Numbered from the stretch's first letter, positions 8,434-16,919 are shown. The stretch: DNA of 51,206 bases from Paracoccaceae bacterium (GCA_947371955.1 CANBRQ010000010.1:1-51206); one strand, 5' to 3'. Numbers and translations: made by a program. Notes: generated from the letters alone by a model not told the origin.

Positions 8434-9435
8434 ATGCTCAACACTGCCCTCCTCGGCGCTGGCCGTATCGCCGGCGTTCATGCCACCGCCATCTCGACCC
8501 ATCCGGGCAGCCGTCTGGTCGCCGTCTCGGACATCAACACCGAGGCCGCCGCAAAGCTGGCCGCCCAATACGGCGCAGCAGCCCGCACCACCGAGGATAT
8601 CCTTGCCGATGCGTCGATCAACGCCGTGCTGATCGCGACCTCCACCGACACCCACTCTGACCTGATTGAACGCGCCACCGCCGCCGGCAAAGCCGTGCTG
8701 TGCGAAAAGCCGGTCGATCTGTCTCTGGCGCGGGCGCTGGCCTGCCAGAAGGTTGTCGCCCAAAATGGCCGCCCGGTGATGATCGGCTTCAACCGCCGCT
8801 TCGACCCGAACTTCTCGGCCCTGAAAGCCGCACTCGACAAGGGCGAGATCGGCAAACCGGAACTCCTTTCCATCACCTCCTTTGACCCGGCCCCACCGCC
8901 GGTGGCCTATATCAAGGTCTCGGGCGGGATTTTCCGCGACATGATGATCCATGACTTCGACATGGCGAATTTCCTGATGGGTGGGGCACCTGCCACCGTT
9001 TCGGCGGTGGGTTCTTCGATTGTTGACCCGGCTATCGGGGCGGCGGGAGATGTCGATACCGCCGTCGTGACCCTGACCTATGCCGACGGGCGTATTGCCG
9101 TCATCAAGAACTCTCGCCGTGCCGTCTATGGCTATGACCAGCGGGTGGAATTGCTGGGCTCCGAAGGCCTGCTTCAAGCTCAAAACATGCTGGAGAACAC
9201 CGTGGTCAAGTCCACTACCGCGGGCGTGACCGGGGCCAAGCCGACCTATTTCTTCCTGGAACGCTACATGCCCGCCTACAAGGCCGAATGGGCCGCTTTC
9301 GTCACCGCCGTCAATGCTGGTTCCCCTTTGCCCGTAACGCTGGCCGATGGCGTGGCGGCTCTCGCCATGGCCGAAGCAGCAGCACTTTCGCTGCGGTCTG
9401 GCACAACGGTGCATCTGCAGAGCCTTTTGGCCTGA
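8434..9435 (+). CDS. Gfo/Idh/MocA-family NAD(P)-dependent oxidoreductase
   Basis: 333 aa. The start at 8434 follows AAGGAAAA. Rossmann motif 'LLGAGRIAGVHA' at the N-terminus, the family hallmark 'CEKPVDLSL' near residue 90, and 'RRFDPNFSALK' afterwards. 'IHDFDMANFLMG' contains the conserved D-x-x-x-x-x catalytic/substrate region. Closest by eye to inositol 2-dehydrogenases (IolG) and MocA. Expected to oxidise a ring hydroxyl of a cyclitol or sugar. Last gene of the operon. Confidence 0.92.
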   Translation: MLNTALLGAGRIAGVHATAISTHPGSRLVAVSDINTEAAAKLAAQYGAAARTTEDILADASINAVLIATSTDTHSDLIERATAAGKAVLCEKPVDLSLARALACQKVVAQNGRPVMIGFNRRFDPNFSALKAALDKGEIGKPELLSITSFDPAPPPVAYIKVSGGIFRDMMIHDFDMANFLMGGAPATVSAVGSSIVDPAIGAAGDVDTAVVTLTYADGRIAVIKNSRRAVYGYDQRVELLGSEGLLQAQNMLENTVVKSTTAGVTGAKPTYFFLERYMPAYKAEWAAFVTAVNAGSPLPVTLADGVAALAMAEAAALSLRSGTTVHLQSLLA

Positions 9436-9525
9436 TCCAAAGTCACAGCGGTCGTTCAAGCCCTGAACTTGATCGACCGTTTTCCGCCCCTTGCGACGAT
9501 GAGGAGATGATTTGGGGAACAGAAT

Positions 9526-10078
9526 TCAAATTGCCGCACGCCACATGCGGAACCGCCCCTGACCTGTGACCTCACGGACCAGCCCCTGGTCTTGCATCCA
9601 TGTCATGTTCCGTTGCACAGCGGCGCGGCTGACGCCAGTTATCTGCTCGGCCATGGGTGCCGAGACCATGGGCCACTCCACTAACACCGCCCGAAGTAAC
9701 TCTGGCGTCCGGCCCGACAAAGGGGACATGACAGTCCCTGCCTTGTCCGACCATGCTGCGATTTCGTCCAGATGGCGCATTGACGTCAGGATCGCGCTCT
9801 CCATCCCGTCGAGCCAACGAAGCATGCGAACCTCGAGCGTTCCTCCCGATCGAAGGCCTCCGGCACCACCCATGGCCAGCGGTGCAAACACGGCGGTTGT
9901 TCCCTCTGAGGCGACGATGCGGCTGGCTGTCACCGCGGCCTCAATGCGATCTCCGCTTAGGGACAGTCCCGCCAAAGACCATAGGTGATACCCGACACAG
10001 GCCCTTGAGATAGGGTGAAGGTGTCTGCCAGCCTCCATCAAATCAAGCCATCCTGCCGCGCGATCGCCGAAGAGCTCC
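9526..10078 (-). pseudogene. RHE_PE00001/DUF1612-HTH protein, 5' part removed at transposon end
   Basis: The reading frame matches the C-terminal half of the intact homologue at 15649-16698 (shared blocks such as 'LHPI.RAC.G.HLW', 'VEWPMVSAPMAEQ' and 'EVTGQGRFR.WR'). It includes the C-terminal winged helix. The homology stops exactly at the transposon terminus at 10079. An open frame continues 26 bases into the terminal repeat and could use a GTG there, so a ~190-aa fragment might still be made. These proteins are uncharacterised DNA-binding-type proteins common on alphaproteobacterial plasmids. Confidence 0.85.
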
Positions 10079-10138
10079 TGTCGCGTTGCCCTTAAATTCG
10101 GCACACGGCGCGTTGGGCAGCGGTTGTTGCCCTTAAAT
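10079..10138. repeat. Left transposon end: terminal repeat plus one subterminal TniA site
   Basis: TTGCCCTTAAAT occurs at 10086-10097 (inside the terminal repeat) and again at 10127-10138. Two sites at the tniQ-side end versus four at the tniA-side end gives the left/right asymmetry seen in Tn7-type elements. Confidence 0.85.
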
Positions 10139-10145
10139 GTGACAT

Positions 10146-10931
10146 TCAGACGCCAGCTCGTCGGAGTTTTTCCCTGTTTCGCAGTACAATCCGGTCAACT
10201 GCTGCAAGAAGACGGGGCTCTTTTTCAAACGCACGAAGCAAGGCAACTCTTGCGTACCCATCGAGGCCAGTGCTGAATATAGCCGCCTTGGCCAGTGGAC
10301 GTGACTGAGCCACGGCGATGGCAGCAAGGCAGAATAGTCTCACGTCGGGTCTGGGACTTTGAAGGGCAAAGGCCGTATCCGCGCGAACGGACTTGAGCGC
10401 CTTGGCATAGGTAGCCGCCCGCATGGCGCGTCGAAGTTTGTTGGCGCAGTTGGACGTCACCGCGCTTTCGAGCAGCCCTGCCCCGCTTCGGGCACGACGC
10501 ACCAGCTTTTCGGATATTCGGCTGCGATCAGGCTTGATAAGGATCGAAAGGAGTCGGGTGCCGCAGATCTGGCAGTCGAATGCCCAAAGCTTCCGCCACT
10601 GTTTGACCGCTATGCCACGCCGAGAGCAGTCGGGACACGACTGGAACGCGACTTGCGCCGTCATCAAGCCTTCGGTTTGAGTCATTGTCCCAAAGGTAAG
10701 AGATTGAACAGTTTCAGCAGTAACCCGGGCGGCAATCGATATCTTTTCTGCAATGTTAGCGTCCACCTCAACTTCAAAATCCAGCATGGCGGCCTGTCGC
10801 GTATCGACCCCGATATGCGCCAAAAGTTCGTCGACCTCGCAATGGTTCGTGACCGCCAGTCGCGTCAGCCATCCAGACAGCAGTTCATCTGCAAGAGGCG
10901 TGACAGTTTTCGGCAACGGGCGCTGCTTCAC
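10146..10931 (-). CDS. tniQ: TniQ-family target-selection protein
   Basis: About 261 aa from a GTG at 10931 that overlaps the tniB stop (GTGA), with AGAAGG upstream; a longer reading from 10991 is possible. The TniQ N-terminal signature 'PLADELLSGWLTRLA' is followed by a zinc-finger-like C..C...C..C arrangement ('SCPDCSRRG' ... 'FDCQICGTRLL'). TniQ proteins link target choice to the TniB ATPase and TniA transposase. Shorter than many TniQ proteins, ending in an Arg-rich tail. Confidence 0.88.
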   Translation of the reverse strand: MKQRPLPKTVTPLADELLSGWLTRLAVTNHCEVDELLAHIGVDTRQAAMLDFEVEVDANIAEKISIAARVTAETVQSLTFGTMTQTEGLMTAQVAFQSCPDCSRRGIAVKQWRKLWAFDCQICGTRLLSILIKPDRSRISEKLVRRARSGAGLLESAVTSNCANKLRRAMRAATYAKALKSVRADTAFALQSPRPDVRLFCLAAIAVAQSRPLAKAAIFSTGLDGYARVALLRAFEKEPRLLAAVDRIVLRNREKLRRAGV

Positions 10932-11848
10932 GCTCTGGCCTTCTCGAGCAGCCGTTGGGCGTTCGCATGGCGCGACCAGACCGGTGTCCATTTGGCAATT
11001 GCCTCATCCGTGATGCATTCCTCGCCCGTGACGATTGCGTCGATGGAGAGGTCCTTGACCAAGGAAAAGATGCGCGAGGTTACCCCGCCGGTCAGCGCCA
11101 GTATCTGTTTGAGCGATTTGACCTTCAGATTGGACTTCTTCGCGAGCGGCATCGCCGCGATCAAGGTCTGGATCATGTCCGAGAACTCGGCATCATCGCG
11201 CCAGTTTGGCAGGTGGTGTTCGTCCAGGCGTCGCGCGAGTTGGACATCGCCGCGAATGGCATCGACCGCTTCGCTGACTCCAAAGCAAACCAGCGATGCC
11301 TCGAGTTCATTGCTGAGATAACGCAGAACATTCAGGAAGCGGCGTTGTTCGCGATGGGTTCCCGCGAGGAGGTTGTGGACTTCGTCAATCATGATCATCC
11401 GAAGCCCGAGGTCGCGAAGAAGGCCAACAACGCGGACCTCAAGTGAAGCGACGCTTTGGGCCCGCAAACTTAGCGCCGATGACGGGGCGCCGACGGCAGC
11501 GAGGATGTGCATATAGAACCGCCGTTCGTCCGGGGCCGGTGGTGCCTGCAAAAGAAGCAGCGGGGTGCGCGTGATACCTGATTCCGGATCGTATTCCGGC
11601 GCGTACCTGCGCGACAGGTTGCGGGCGATCATCGTCTTCCCGATGCCAGAGGCCCCATGCACGAGAAGGCCCGGCATTCGAGTCTGCCGTGGCATCTCGA
11701 TGAGGCCTTGCAGCCGGTCCAGCACTTGTTCTGCCCGCGGAAAGCCGATCCAGATATCCGATTGAATGAGGGCGATGCGGCCGTCTTCTTCAGTTTCTGC
11801 CCTCAATTCACCAGCGCTCCACCTTAAACATGGGGCGCGATGTATCAC
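10928..11848 (-). CDS. tniB: TniB-family AAA ATPase of transposon
   Basis: 306 aa if started at ATG 11848, which overlaps the tniA end by ~40 bases; an internal TTG near 11805 is an alternative. Walker A 'VHGASGIGKTMIARNL' near residue 84, Walker B 'LRMIMIDEVHNLL' near 160, sensor-like 'SLVCFGVSEA'. This is the TnsC/TniB-type regulator that assembles on target DNA and activates the transposase. Middle gene of the tniA-tniB-tniQ operon. Confidence 0.92.
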   Translation of the reverse strand: MIHRAPCLRWSAGELRAETEEDGRIALIQSDIWIGFPRAEQVLDRLQGLIEMPRQTRMPGLLVHGASGIGKTMIARNLSRRYAPEYDPESGITRTPLLLLQAPPAPDERRFYMHILAAVGAPSSALSLRAQSVASLEVRVVGLLRDLGLRMIMIDEVHNLLAGTHREQRRFLNVLRYLSNELEASLVCFGVSEAVDAIRGDVQLARRLDEHHLPNWRDDAEFSDMIQTLIAAMPLAKKSNLKVKSLKQILALTGGVTSRIFSLVKDLSIDAIVTGEECITDEAIAKWTPVWSRHANAQRLLEKARA

Positions 11849-13469
11849 CGGTGTCTACCGGTCGCAGCCCCTCCGACACCCGATCATCGGCGGCCAGACC
11901 CTTCATCGAAGAATTCCTTTCACGGGATCGGCGCTCTGCCTTGGTCAGCGCGCGGCTTTCACCCTCGATTTGGCGTTGCTGCCGGATCAATTCGGCGAGG
12001 ACCAATTCATTCGTCCCCACCTTCCCCATGGCTCGTGCCTTTTGCATGGCCTCGCGGTATTCCCAGAGCGACACCGGCGGAATTTCCAGGTTGCGGTACC
12101 GGGCCTCGACACATCTGCCGCCGTCCAGTTCGACCCAGACGGCCGAGAGATCGCGGGGATCGTAGCGGACGACCACCCTTCCGTCCCGGCGACCGACATA
12201 ACCCGCGAGGGCGTCGGACCAATAGCGCAGGTCAAACAGATGGATGCCGTCACGACGTACTTGCCGCTGCTCACTTGGCAGGAAACTCACCCGAAACGCG
12301 TCCATGTCGAAGGGGATGTCGCCGGACATTTCCCCGGCAAGCGCTTCCCACTTGGCGACAGGTGTGCAGCCGAGGCTCGAATGAATGCTGTTGTTGTAGC
12401 GACAGATTTCCAAGGCAAACCATCGATCGAACTCTCGCAAGGTCATCGCCGCCATGGCTTCTGCGTCATAGCCGCCTTTGGCCGCGACCGACGACTGAGT
12501 TGTTCCCGGCAGGAGATGCACTGCGCCCATCATGGTCCCGATCAGCCGCTCGACATGCCCACCAAAGTGAGGGCTTCCCGGCGGTCGATAGACCAGATTG
12601 ATCCCCCATTCGGCGCAGGCCGATTGAAAGGCGCGTGACCGGAAATCGCGGCCATTGTCGACGTGAATGCTGTCGGGCTTGCCCTGCGCGGGCCACGGGA
12701 TGTTACATTCGAGGTCAGCCAGAAACTCTGCTTTGGGGGCGACGGCCCGCGTGAGGCACAAGGCCACCGCAAGGCGGGACGGCGCCTCGAAGCTGACGTG
12801 GTATCCCGTCACCATGCGCGTGGCGATGTCGATCGCCAAGGTCACCCAGGGCCGGCCGATGGGTTTGCGCTCGAAACTGTCGACAAGGATGATGTCCGCT
12901 GGTGTGTGATCGATCTGCACAACGTCCAACGGTCGTTCTGATCTGTTCCTTCCCGTCACCGGCGCAAACCTTTGGCGCGCTGCCTTTGCGCCCTCGCGCG
13001 CTTTCATGACTTCGCGGGCATCCATTGAATCAAGCCGCCGCTGAACGGTGCGGCGCGTCGGGGGCTGAAGCCCCTGCTCACGGCAAGCACTGCGGATTTC
13101 AGTCACAACTCGCGCCAGACTGGGGCGCTCTCGCCGAAGGTAGTATCGAGTCAAATGGTCTTCGATGATGCCTTCGACATCACCGGGCACCATGACCGTC
13201 CCCGTGGGTCGGCCGCGTTTGCGGGGAACAAGAGCGCTTGTCCGGCCACCTTCTTCTGCAAGCCGTCGGATCCAGCGCCAGACAGTGGTCTTGCTGACGC
13301 CAAGCTCCCAGACTGCATCACGTATACCGCCCTCCAAGCTCCCGGTGCGATTGAGATACGCCTGTACAAGCGGTCGAAGGACCGATGCTCGGCGCAGCGC
13401 CTCAGCACCAGCATTGCCACAGTCTTCGTCATTATCCACTATCGCCGCCAACCGTCCAACCCCGCGCAC
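11808..13469 (-). CDS. tniA: TniA DDE transposase (Mu/TnsB-like integrase core)
   Basis: 553 aa. An N-terminal helix-turn-helix ('LGVSKTTVWRWIRRLAEEG') is followed by a second DNA-binding region ('QPPTRRTVQRRLDSMD') and an rve-type DDE core. The catalytic residues are D in 'VVQIDHTPADI', D in 'IHVDNGRDF' and E in 'FGGHVERLIGT'. A Mu-transposase-like beta barrel and a charged C-terminal tail follow, the latter likely contacting TniB. The GTG start at 13469 is uncertain; another GTG lies at 13439. It reads inward from the four-site right end. Confidence 0.92.
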   Translation of the reverse strand: MRGVGRLAAIVDNDEDCGNAGAEALRRASVLRPLVQAYLNRTGSLEGGIRDAVWELGVSKTTVWRWIRRLAEEGGRTSALVPRKRGRPTGTVMVPGDVEGIIEDHLTRYYLRRERPSLARVVTEIRSACREQGLQPPTRRTVQRRLDSMDAREVMKAREGAKAARQRFAPVTGRNRSERPLDVVQIDHTPADIILVDSFERKPIGRPWVTLAIDIATRMVTGYHVSFEAPSRLAVALCLTRAVAPKAEFLADLECNIPWPAQGKPDSIHVDNGRDFRSRAFQSACAEWGINLVYRPPGSPHFGGHVERLIGTMMGAVHLLPGTTQSSVAAKGGYDAEAMAAMTLREFDRWFALEICRYNNSIHSSLGCTPVAKWEALAGEMSGDIPFDMDAFRVSFLPSEQRQVRRDGIHLFDLRYWSDALAGYVGRRDGRVVVRYDPRDLSAVWVELDGGRCVEARYRNLEIPPVSLWEYREAMQKARAMGKVGTNELVLAELIRQQRQIEGESRALTKAERRSRERNSSMKGLAADDRVSEGLRPVDTGDTSRPMFKVERW

Positions 13470-13479
13470 CCTGTGTCAG

Positions 13480-13588
13480 CTTTAATGGCAAGAATGTTGG
13501 ATTTAAAGGCAAGATACCATATTTAATGACAAAACCGCCCCATTGATTTTGTTGACTTTCGTATACCGCATTTAAGGGCTACGCGACA
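13480..13588. repeat. Right transposon end: terminal repeat plus three subterminal TniA sites
   Basis: Read on the minus strand, variants of TTG(C/T)C(A/T/C)TTAAAT occur at 13570-13581, 13521-13532, 13501-13512 and 13481-13492. The inner three are spaced by exactly 20 bp. They overlap the tniA promoter region, so TniA may also autoregulate here (inference). Confidence 0.85.
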
Positions 13589-13851
13589 CCCGCGTTACGG
13601 GCCACAAGGAACCCATCGACCGGTTGATGACCCACGGCATCCTGATAGACGGCGAAGGCGTCATCGGCGGGGGAGAGACGCGTATCCTGCTGCAGATCTT
13701 CTCGAAAACCGTGATCGGGCCGATCTTCTTCGAATTCATCCAGCGCAAGGGTGATGACGGCTTTGGCGAAGGCAACTTCAAAGCGCTGTTCGAATCCATC
13801 GAAGAAGATCAAGTGCGCCGGGGTTTGTTGCAGCCCGCCGTCGCAGAGTGA
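13589..13851 (+). pseudogene. hppD: 4-hydroxyphenylpyruvate dioxygenase, C-terminal fragment
   Basis: The frame carries the highly conserved HPPD C-terminus: '[20 protein letters not shown]', '[20 protein letters not shown]' and '[18 protein letters not shown]'. The Glu of 'FFEFIQRKG' is the last iron ligand. Everything upstream of the last ~85 residues is missing and the fragment begins exactly at the transposon terminus. No other hppD piece is in the window, so it is non-functional here. Confidence 0.88.
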
Positions 13852-13901
13852 CTTCAGCAGTGGGCCGCCATCTCGTGGCGATATCCTTTTGCTGACAGAG
13901 T

Positions 13902-15224
13902 TCACATAATCTGCGTGTCGTCGGCCATCAACCGAGCCGCTCGCCGGTCGAAACCCGACTTTACCGAAGCCGCAAGCGCTGAAGGGAAGTCCTCGGGCAT
14001 TGAACCCGTAGTTTGGGCGAAGGCCGTCGCACTCGAACTGCGGATCTCGTCGAATACAGATAACACCTGCTTTCTTGAGAGGCCTGCTTGCACGCCCGTT
14101 TCCAAATAGTGCCGCCCGAAGATCTCTGACACCCGGTAATGCCGGTTCGTTCCAACGCGCATAGCCAGTTTCATGTCTTTGATTTGTAGATGACCTGCAT
14201 CCACGGCCGGTTGAATGCTCAGGACATCATAGAGTGGCGTCATCGTAAAGAAGCCGCCCGGAGCCATTGCGATGCTGAAGTTCTTGGCATGGCCATCGGT
14301 CGCTCCGATCAACCAGAACAAGACATTCGCCTTGAAGAAGGCAAGTTGCTCGCGAATAGGATCATCGCTGGCTTGCATGAGCTTGATGATATCGACAATC
14401 CCAGGACCTCCATCGCTCTGATATTTGCGCGTCGGCGGAACCGACAGGGCCTGACAGCAATCCTCTTGCGGCAACCGGATCAGGCGGCCGTCGCGGGCCC
14501 AACGGCGGTCAAATCGCTCGACCACCAGACTTTTCACATCCCCAAAGTGAAGGATCTCGGATTTTGCCGCAGGCAGCCCGAAGGACTCCATCAGGCGCAG
14601 GCAGAAATGCTCGTTTTCAACGCTATCCGTCATGTCTATCCCGTTCGGAAGTCTGCCGATCGGCGGCTTGAGGATATGTGTCGTTGGTGTCGTGCCACTT
14701 GGAAGGATCCACTGGCCATCCTTGTAGAGAAGCGCGGTCTTTTCCTGGGCTCCAGCTACAGATATCCGGAAGTCATTTTCGCGCCGAATGCCCAAGGGCG
14801 TAGATTTCAGGTTCTTGAGTATCCCTGCAATCTGTTGTTCGGTCTGCCTATCACCGGTCAACACGTCAAGCGGCGCAGGCTCCATGCCTTCAGGCATGAA
14901 TTGCAGGGCGCCAACACAGTCTCTGCCGATGCGCGCAAGTAAACTGTAGGCATCCGTGCCATCCGCCCCTGTTCGCTCGGCCACCTGCCGGCGGATCTCA
15001 TCGTTGTCTGGCAGGAGGTTTTCGAAAACGGCAATCACGGGCGGGCCGACATACCGTTGATCTCTCAGAGGCAAAGACCGCGAAATCGGCAGCCTGTTCT
15101 CCCAGGCGAGCCAATCGCGGTCATATGCGAAGGCATAAGCGCCATTCGGATCGCGCAAGAACTGACCAACTTTACGTCGATTCATATAGACGTCGAGGGG
15201 CGCAAAGGTGCGCTTGCGACCCAT
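13902..15224 (-). CDS. hipA: HipA-like serine/threonine kinase toxin
   Basis: 440 aa, usual HipA length. The N-terminal subdomain ('VYMNRRKVGQFLRDPNGAYAFAY', quoted in part), then 'RISVAGAQEKTALLY' as the ATP/P-loop-like motif, and 'ATDGHAKNFSI' containing the catalytic Asp, then 'LYDVLS' with the metal-binding Asp. HipA phosphorylates a translation component (GltX in E. coli) and arrests growth. It overlaps the upstream hipB by one base (TGATG), so the pair is coupled. No truncation is visible. Confidence 0.92.
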   Translation of the reverse strand: MGRKRTFAPLDVYMNRRKVGQFLRDPNGAYAFAYDRDWLAWENRLPISRSLPLRDQRYVGPPVIAVFENLLPDNDEIRRQVAERTGADGTDAYSLLARIGRDCVGALQFMPEGMEPAPLDVLTGDRQTEQQIAGILKNLKSTPLGIRRENDFRISVAGAQEKTALLYKDGQWILPSGTTPTTHILKPPIGRLPNGIDMTDSVENEHFCLRLMESFGLPAAKSEILHFGDVKSLVVERFDRRWARDGRLIRLPQEDCCQALSVPPTRKYQSDGGPGIVDIIKLMQASDDPIREQLAFFKANVLFWLIGATDGHAKNFSIAMAPGGFFTMTPLYDVLSIQPAVDAGHLQIKDMKLAMRVGTNRHYRVSEIFGRHYLETGVQAGLSRKQVLSVFDEIRSSSATAFAQTTGSMPEDFPSALAASVKSGFDRRAARLMADDTQIM

Positions 15225-15475
15225 CAGAAGGCATCCTCGATGTCGACCGGTCGTGAGGTGCTACGTGGCTTGATATGAATTTCCAGATCAAGGGCCGCGC
15301 AGAGGCTGAAGATCGTGTCGAGCTTTGTTCCACTCGCATCGGTCTCGATATTTGAGATTGTGCGCTGCCAGATGCCTGAACGGTCCGCAAGTTGGCCTTG
15401 CGTCAGGTTCTTCGCTTTGCGTACGCTGCGGAGGGCGATGCCAATATCTTTGGGTGTGCGGGCGATCTTGTCCAT
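15224..15475 (-). CDS. hipB: HipB-like HTH antitoxin
   Basis: 83 aa from the ATG at 15475, chosen because GAAGGAG precedes it at ideal spacing. A Cro/C1-type helix-turn-helix ('NLTQGQLADRSGIWQRTISN') is followed by a dimerising strand ('LDLEIHIK') and a flexible tail. It neutralises HipA and represses the operon by binding the operator array just upstream (15498-15594). Confidence 0.9.
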   Translation of the reverse strand: MDKIARTPKDIGIALRSVRKAKNLTQGQLADRSGIWQRTISNIETDASGTKLDTIFSLCAALDLEIHIKPRSTSRPVDIEDAF

Positions 15476-15497
15476 GCGATACTCCTTCGGGAGCACG

Positions 15498-15594
15498 ATG
15501 ATCCGGAGAACATAAACTGTCAATATGATCTATTGGTCATAATTGTCTAATATGACCTCTAGATTATTCTCTTGGTAGATGATCTGGAGATCAT
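15498..15594. promoter_or_regulatory. Four 16-bp hipBA operators at exact 27-bp spacing
   Basis: Sites at 15498-15513 (ATGATCCGGAGAACAT), 15525-15540 (ATGATCTATTGGTCAT), 15552-15567 (ATGACCTCTAGATTAT) and 15579-15594 (ATGATCTGGAGATCAT, a perfect palindrome around GG). Each begins exactly 27 bp after the previous one. E. coli hipBA also uses four operators, so HipB is the natural binder; the binding itself is inferred. Confidence 0.8.
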
Positions 15595-15648
15595 AGCAGC
15601 TGGAGACTTGCTGCTGAGCACCGGGCACCTCACGGGAGTTCTTGCTGT

Positions 15649-16698
15649 TCAAAGGGCACACCGCCAAAACCGAAAACGCCCCTGCCCTGTCACTTCGTGA
15701 AGAAGTCCGCGTTCTTGAAGCAGCACAAGATTCCGCTGCGCCGCAGCACGACTGCATTGCGAGAGGTGTTCGGCCATCGGCGCCGACACTAGTGGCCATT
15801 CGACCAAAGCTGCGATCACGCGCGATGGCGTCTTTCCGGAAAGGTCCGCGATGGTCGCTTCTGCTCGTCGTTGCCAACCTTCGATCTGATCCAAGAGGCG
15901 CATCACGGCATTGGTCGCAGTCTCAATCCCATCCAACCAGTACTTCAACCTCCTGAAGGGGTCACCCCCGGCGCGCAAACCGGTAGCACCTCCCGATGCG
16001 AGCGGCGCAAAGACAAGGCCGCCTCGGCAATCTGCGGCTGCGATCCGCGCGGCGGTGACTGCGGCCTCAAGCCCTTCTCCCTCGGGTCCGATCCCTGCAA
16101 ACGGCCAAAGGTGAAAGCCGAAGCAAGCACGCACGATCGGATGAAGGCCCCCTGCCCGCGTCATCATCTCGCGCCAACCGTCAATCCGCTCACCCAAAGG
16201 ACTCTCATTCCCTTTGGCCTCTTGTCGTCCTAGGAAAGTGGCGAGATCAGCGTCTGGTCCCGGTCCCCCGACAAGACGCCGAAAGGCCCACCCTGTCTTG
16301 GACAGACCTTGTTCTTCGCCGTCCAAACTACCGCTTCGCAAGTTGAGCCAGAGCGCAAGCCGGTCGAGGGCAATGCGATGTCCGGCGATCCAGCCCAAAT
16401 CCGAAGCCTCTGAAAGCGCCAGTCTTTGGCGCCATCCGGCTGGACCGCGCAGCATGCGATCATCCAGCGCACCCATGCGCATGGCGACCTTTGCAAGTTG
16501 AGGCGTATGAGCAGCTTGGGCCAGGCGCCATTGTTCGAGGATGTCCCACTCCTTGGGACCCGACCTAGGAAGAGGTGGAAGATAGTCAGGCTCCACATCC
16601 ACAGGTCCGGGCAAGAACCATAGGTCCGTCTCGTCAGTTTGATCCACCAGATTGGCGGAGCCAGAAAGAAATTCATTTTCATCGGGTTGCGCAATCAT
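15649..16698 (-). CDS. RHE_PE00001 family protein (DUF1612 + C-terminal HTH)
   Basis: 349 aa, apparently full length. It has an N-terminal variable region, a DUF1612-like middle ('GGLHPIVRACFGFHLWPF') and a C-terminal winged helix ('APMAEHLSQCSRAAAQRNL'). Uncharacterised family common on rhizobial and rhodobacterial plasmids. A TATAAAT box ends about 10 bases before the ATG, with TTGTAAG further up, and there is no clear RBS, so a leaderless mRNA is possible. A truncated relative sits at 9526-10078. Confidence 0.82.
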   Translation of the reverse strand: MIAQPDENEFLSGSANLVDQTDETDLWFLPGPVDVEPDYLPPLPRSGPKEWDILEQWRLAQAAHTPQLAKVAMRMGALDDRMLRGPAGWRQRLALSEASDLGWIAGHRIALDRLALWLNLRSGSLDGEEQGLSKTGWAFRRLVGGPGPDADLATFLGRQEAKGNESPLGERIDGWREMMTRAGGLHPIVRACFGFHLWPFAGIGPEGEGLEAAVTAARIAAADCRGGLVFAPLASGGATGLRAGGDPFRRLKYWLDGIETATNAVMRLLDQIEGWQRRAEATIADLSGKTPSRVIAALVEWPLVSAPMAEHLSQCSRAAAQRNLVLLQERGLLHEVTGQGRFRFWRCAL

Positions 16699-16919
16699 AT
16701 GCGCAATTTATACATGTTCTGCTTACAACTAAAGGCTTTTCGGGAAATGCCTCCATACACAATAGAATCGCGTGCGCGCGACGCGCCCCGGCCTCGCTAC
16801 GCCTGAGCCAAGAAAATGGACCTCATATCGAGTTTGCGCGGGGAATTCGGCCATTGCATTCACTTTCAAACGACCGTTTGCTCCTGACATCAGCAATTGC
16901 AAAAAAGGCCCCCTGCCCC

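Larger units (their letters stand above)
10079..13588. mobile_element. 3.5-kb TniA-TniB-TniQ transposon (Tn5053/Tn7-like superfamily)
   Basis: Ends are inverted repeats beginning TGTCGCGT(T/A)GCCCTTAAAT on both sides (left reading in from 10079, right reading in from 13588), with the 5'-TGT terminus typical of this transposase family. Inside lie tniA, tniB and tniQ in one operon, and internal copies of the TniA-binding motif sit at both ends. There is no tniR resolvase, no cargo and no TnsD/TnsE or Cas gene. Flanks are GCTCC on the left and CCCGC on the right, so there is no 5-bp target duplication; the two sides come from different genes. This implies a later deletion or recombination event. 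Confidence 0.9.

Noticed and set aside
8395-9459. 354-codon open frame antisense to the dehydrogenase
   Set aside because: Shadow of the Gfo/Idh/MocA gene; no recognisable protein.
11766-12638. 290-codon plus-strand frame across tniA
   Set aside because: Antisense to a clear DDE transposase; low-complexity reading.
10079-13588. CRISPR-associated transposon
   Set aside because: TniQ and TnsC-type proteins are present but no cas gene, CRISPR repeat or cargo lies within the element.
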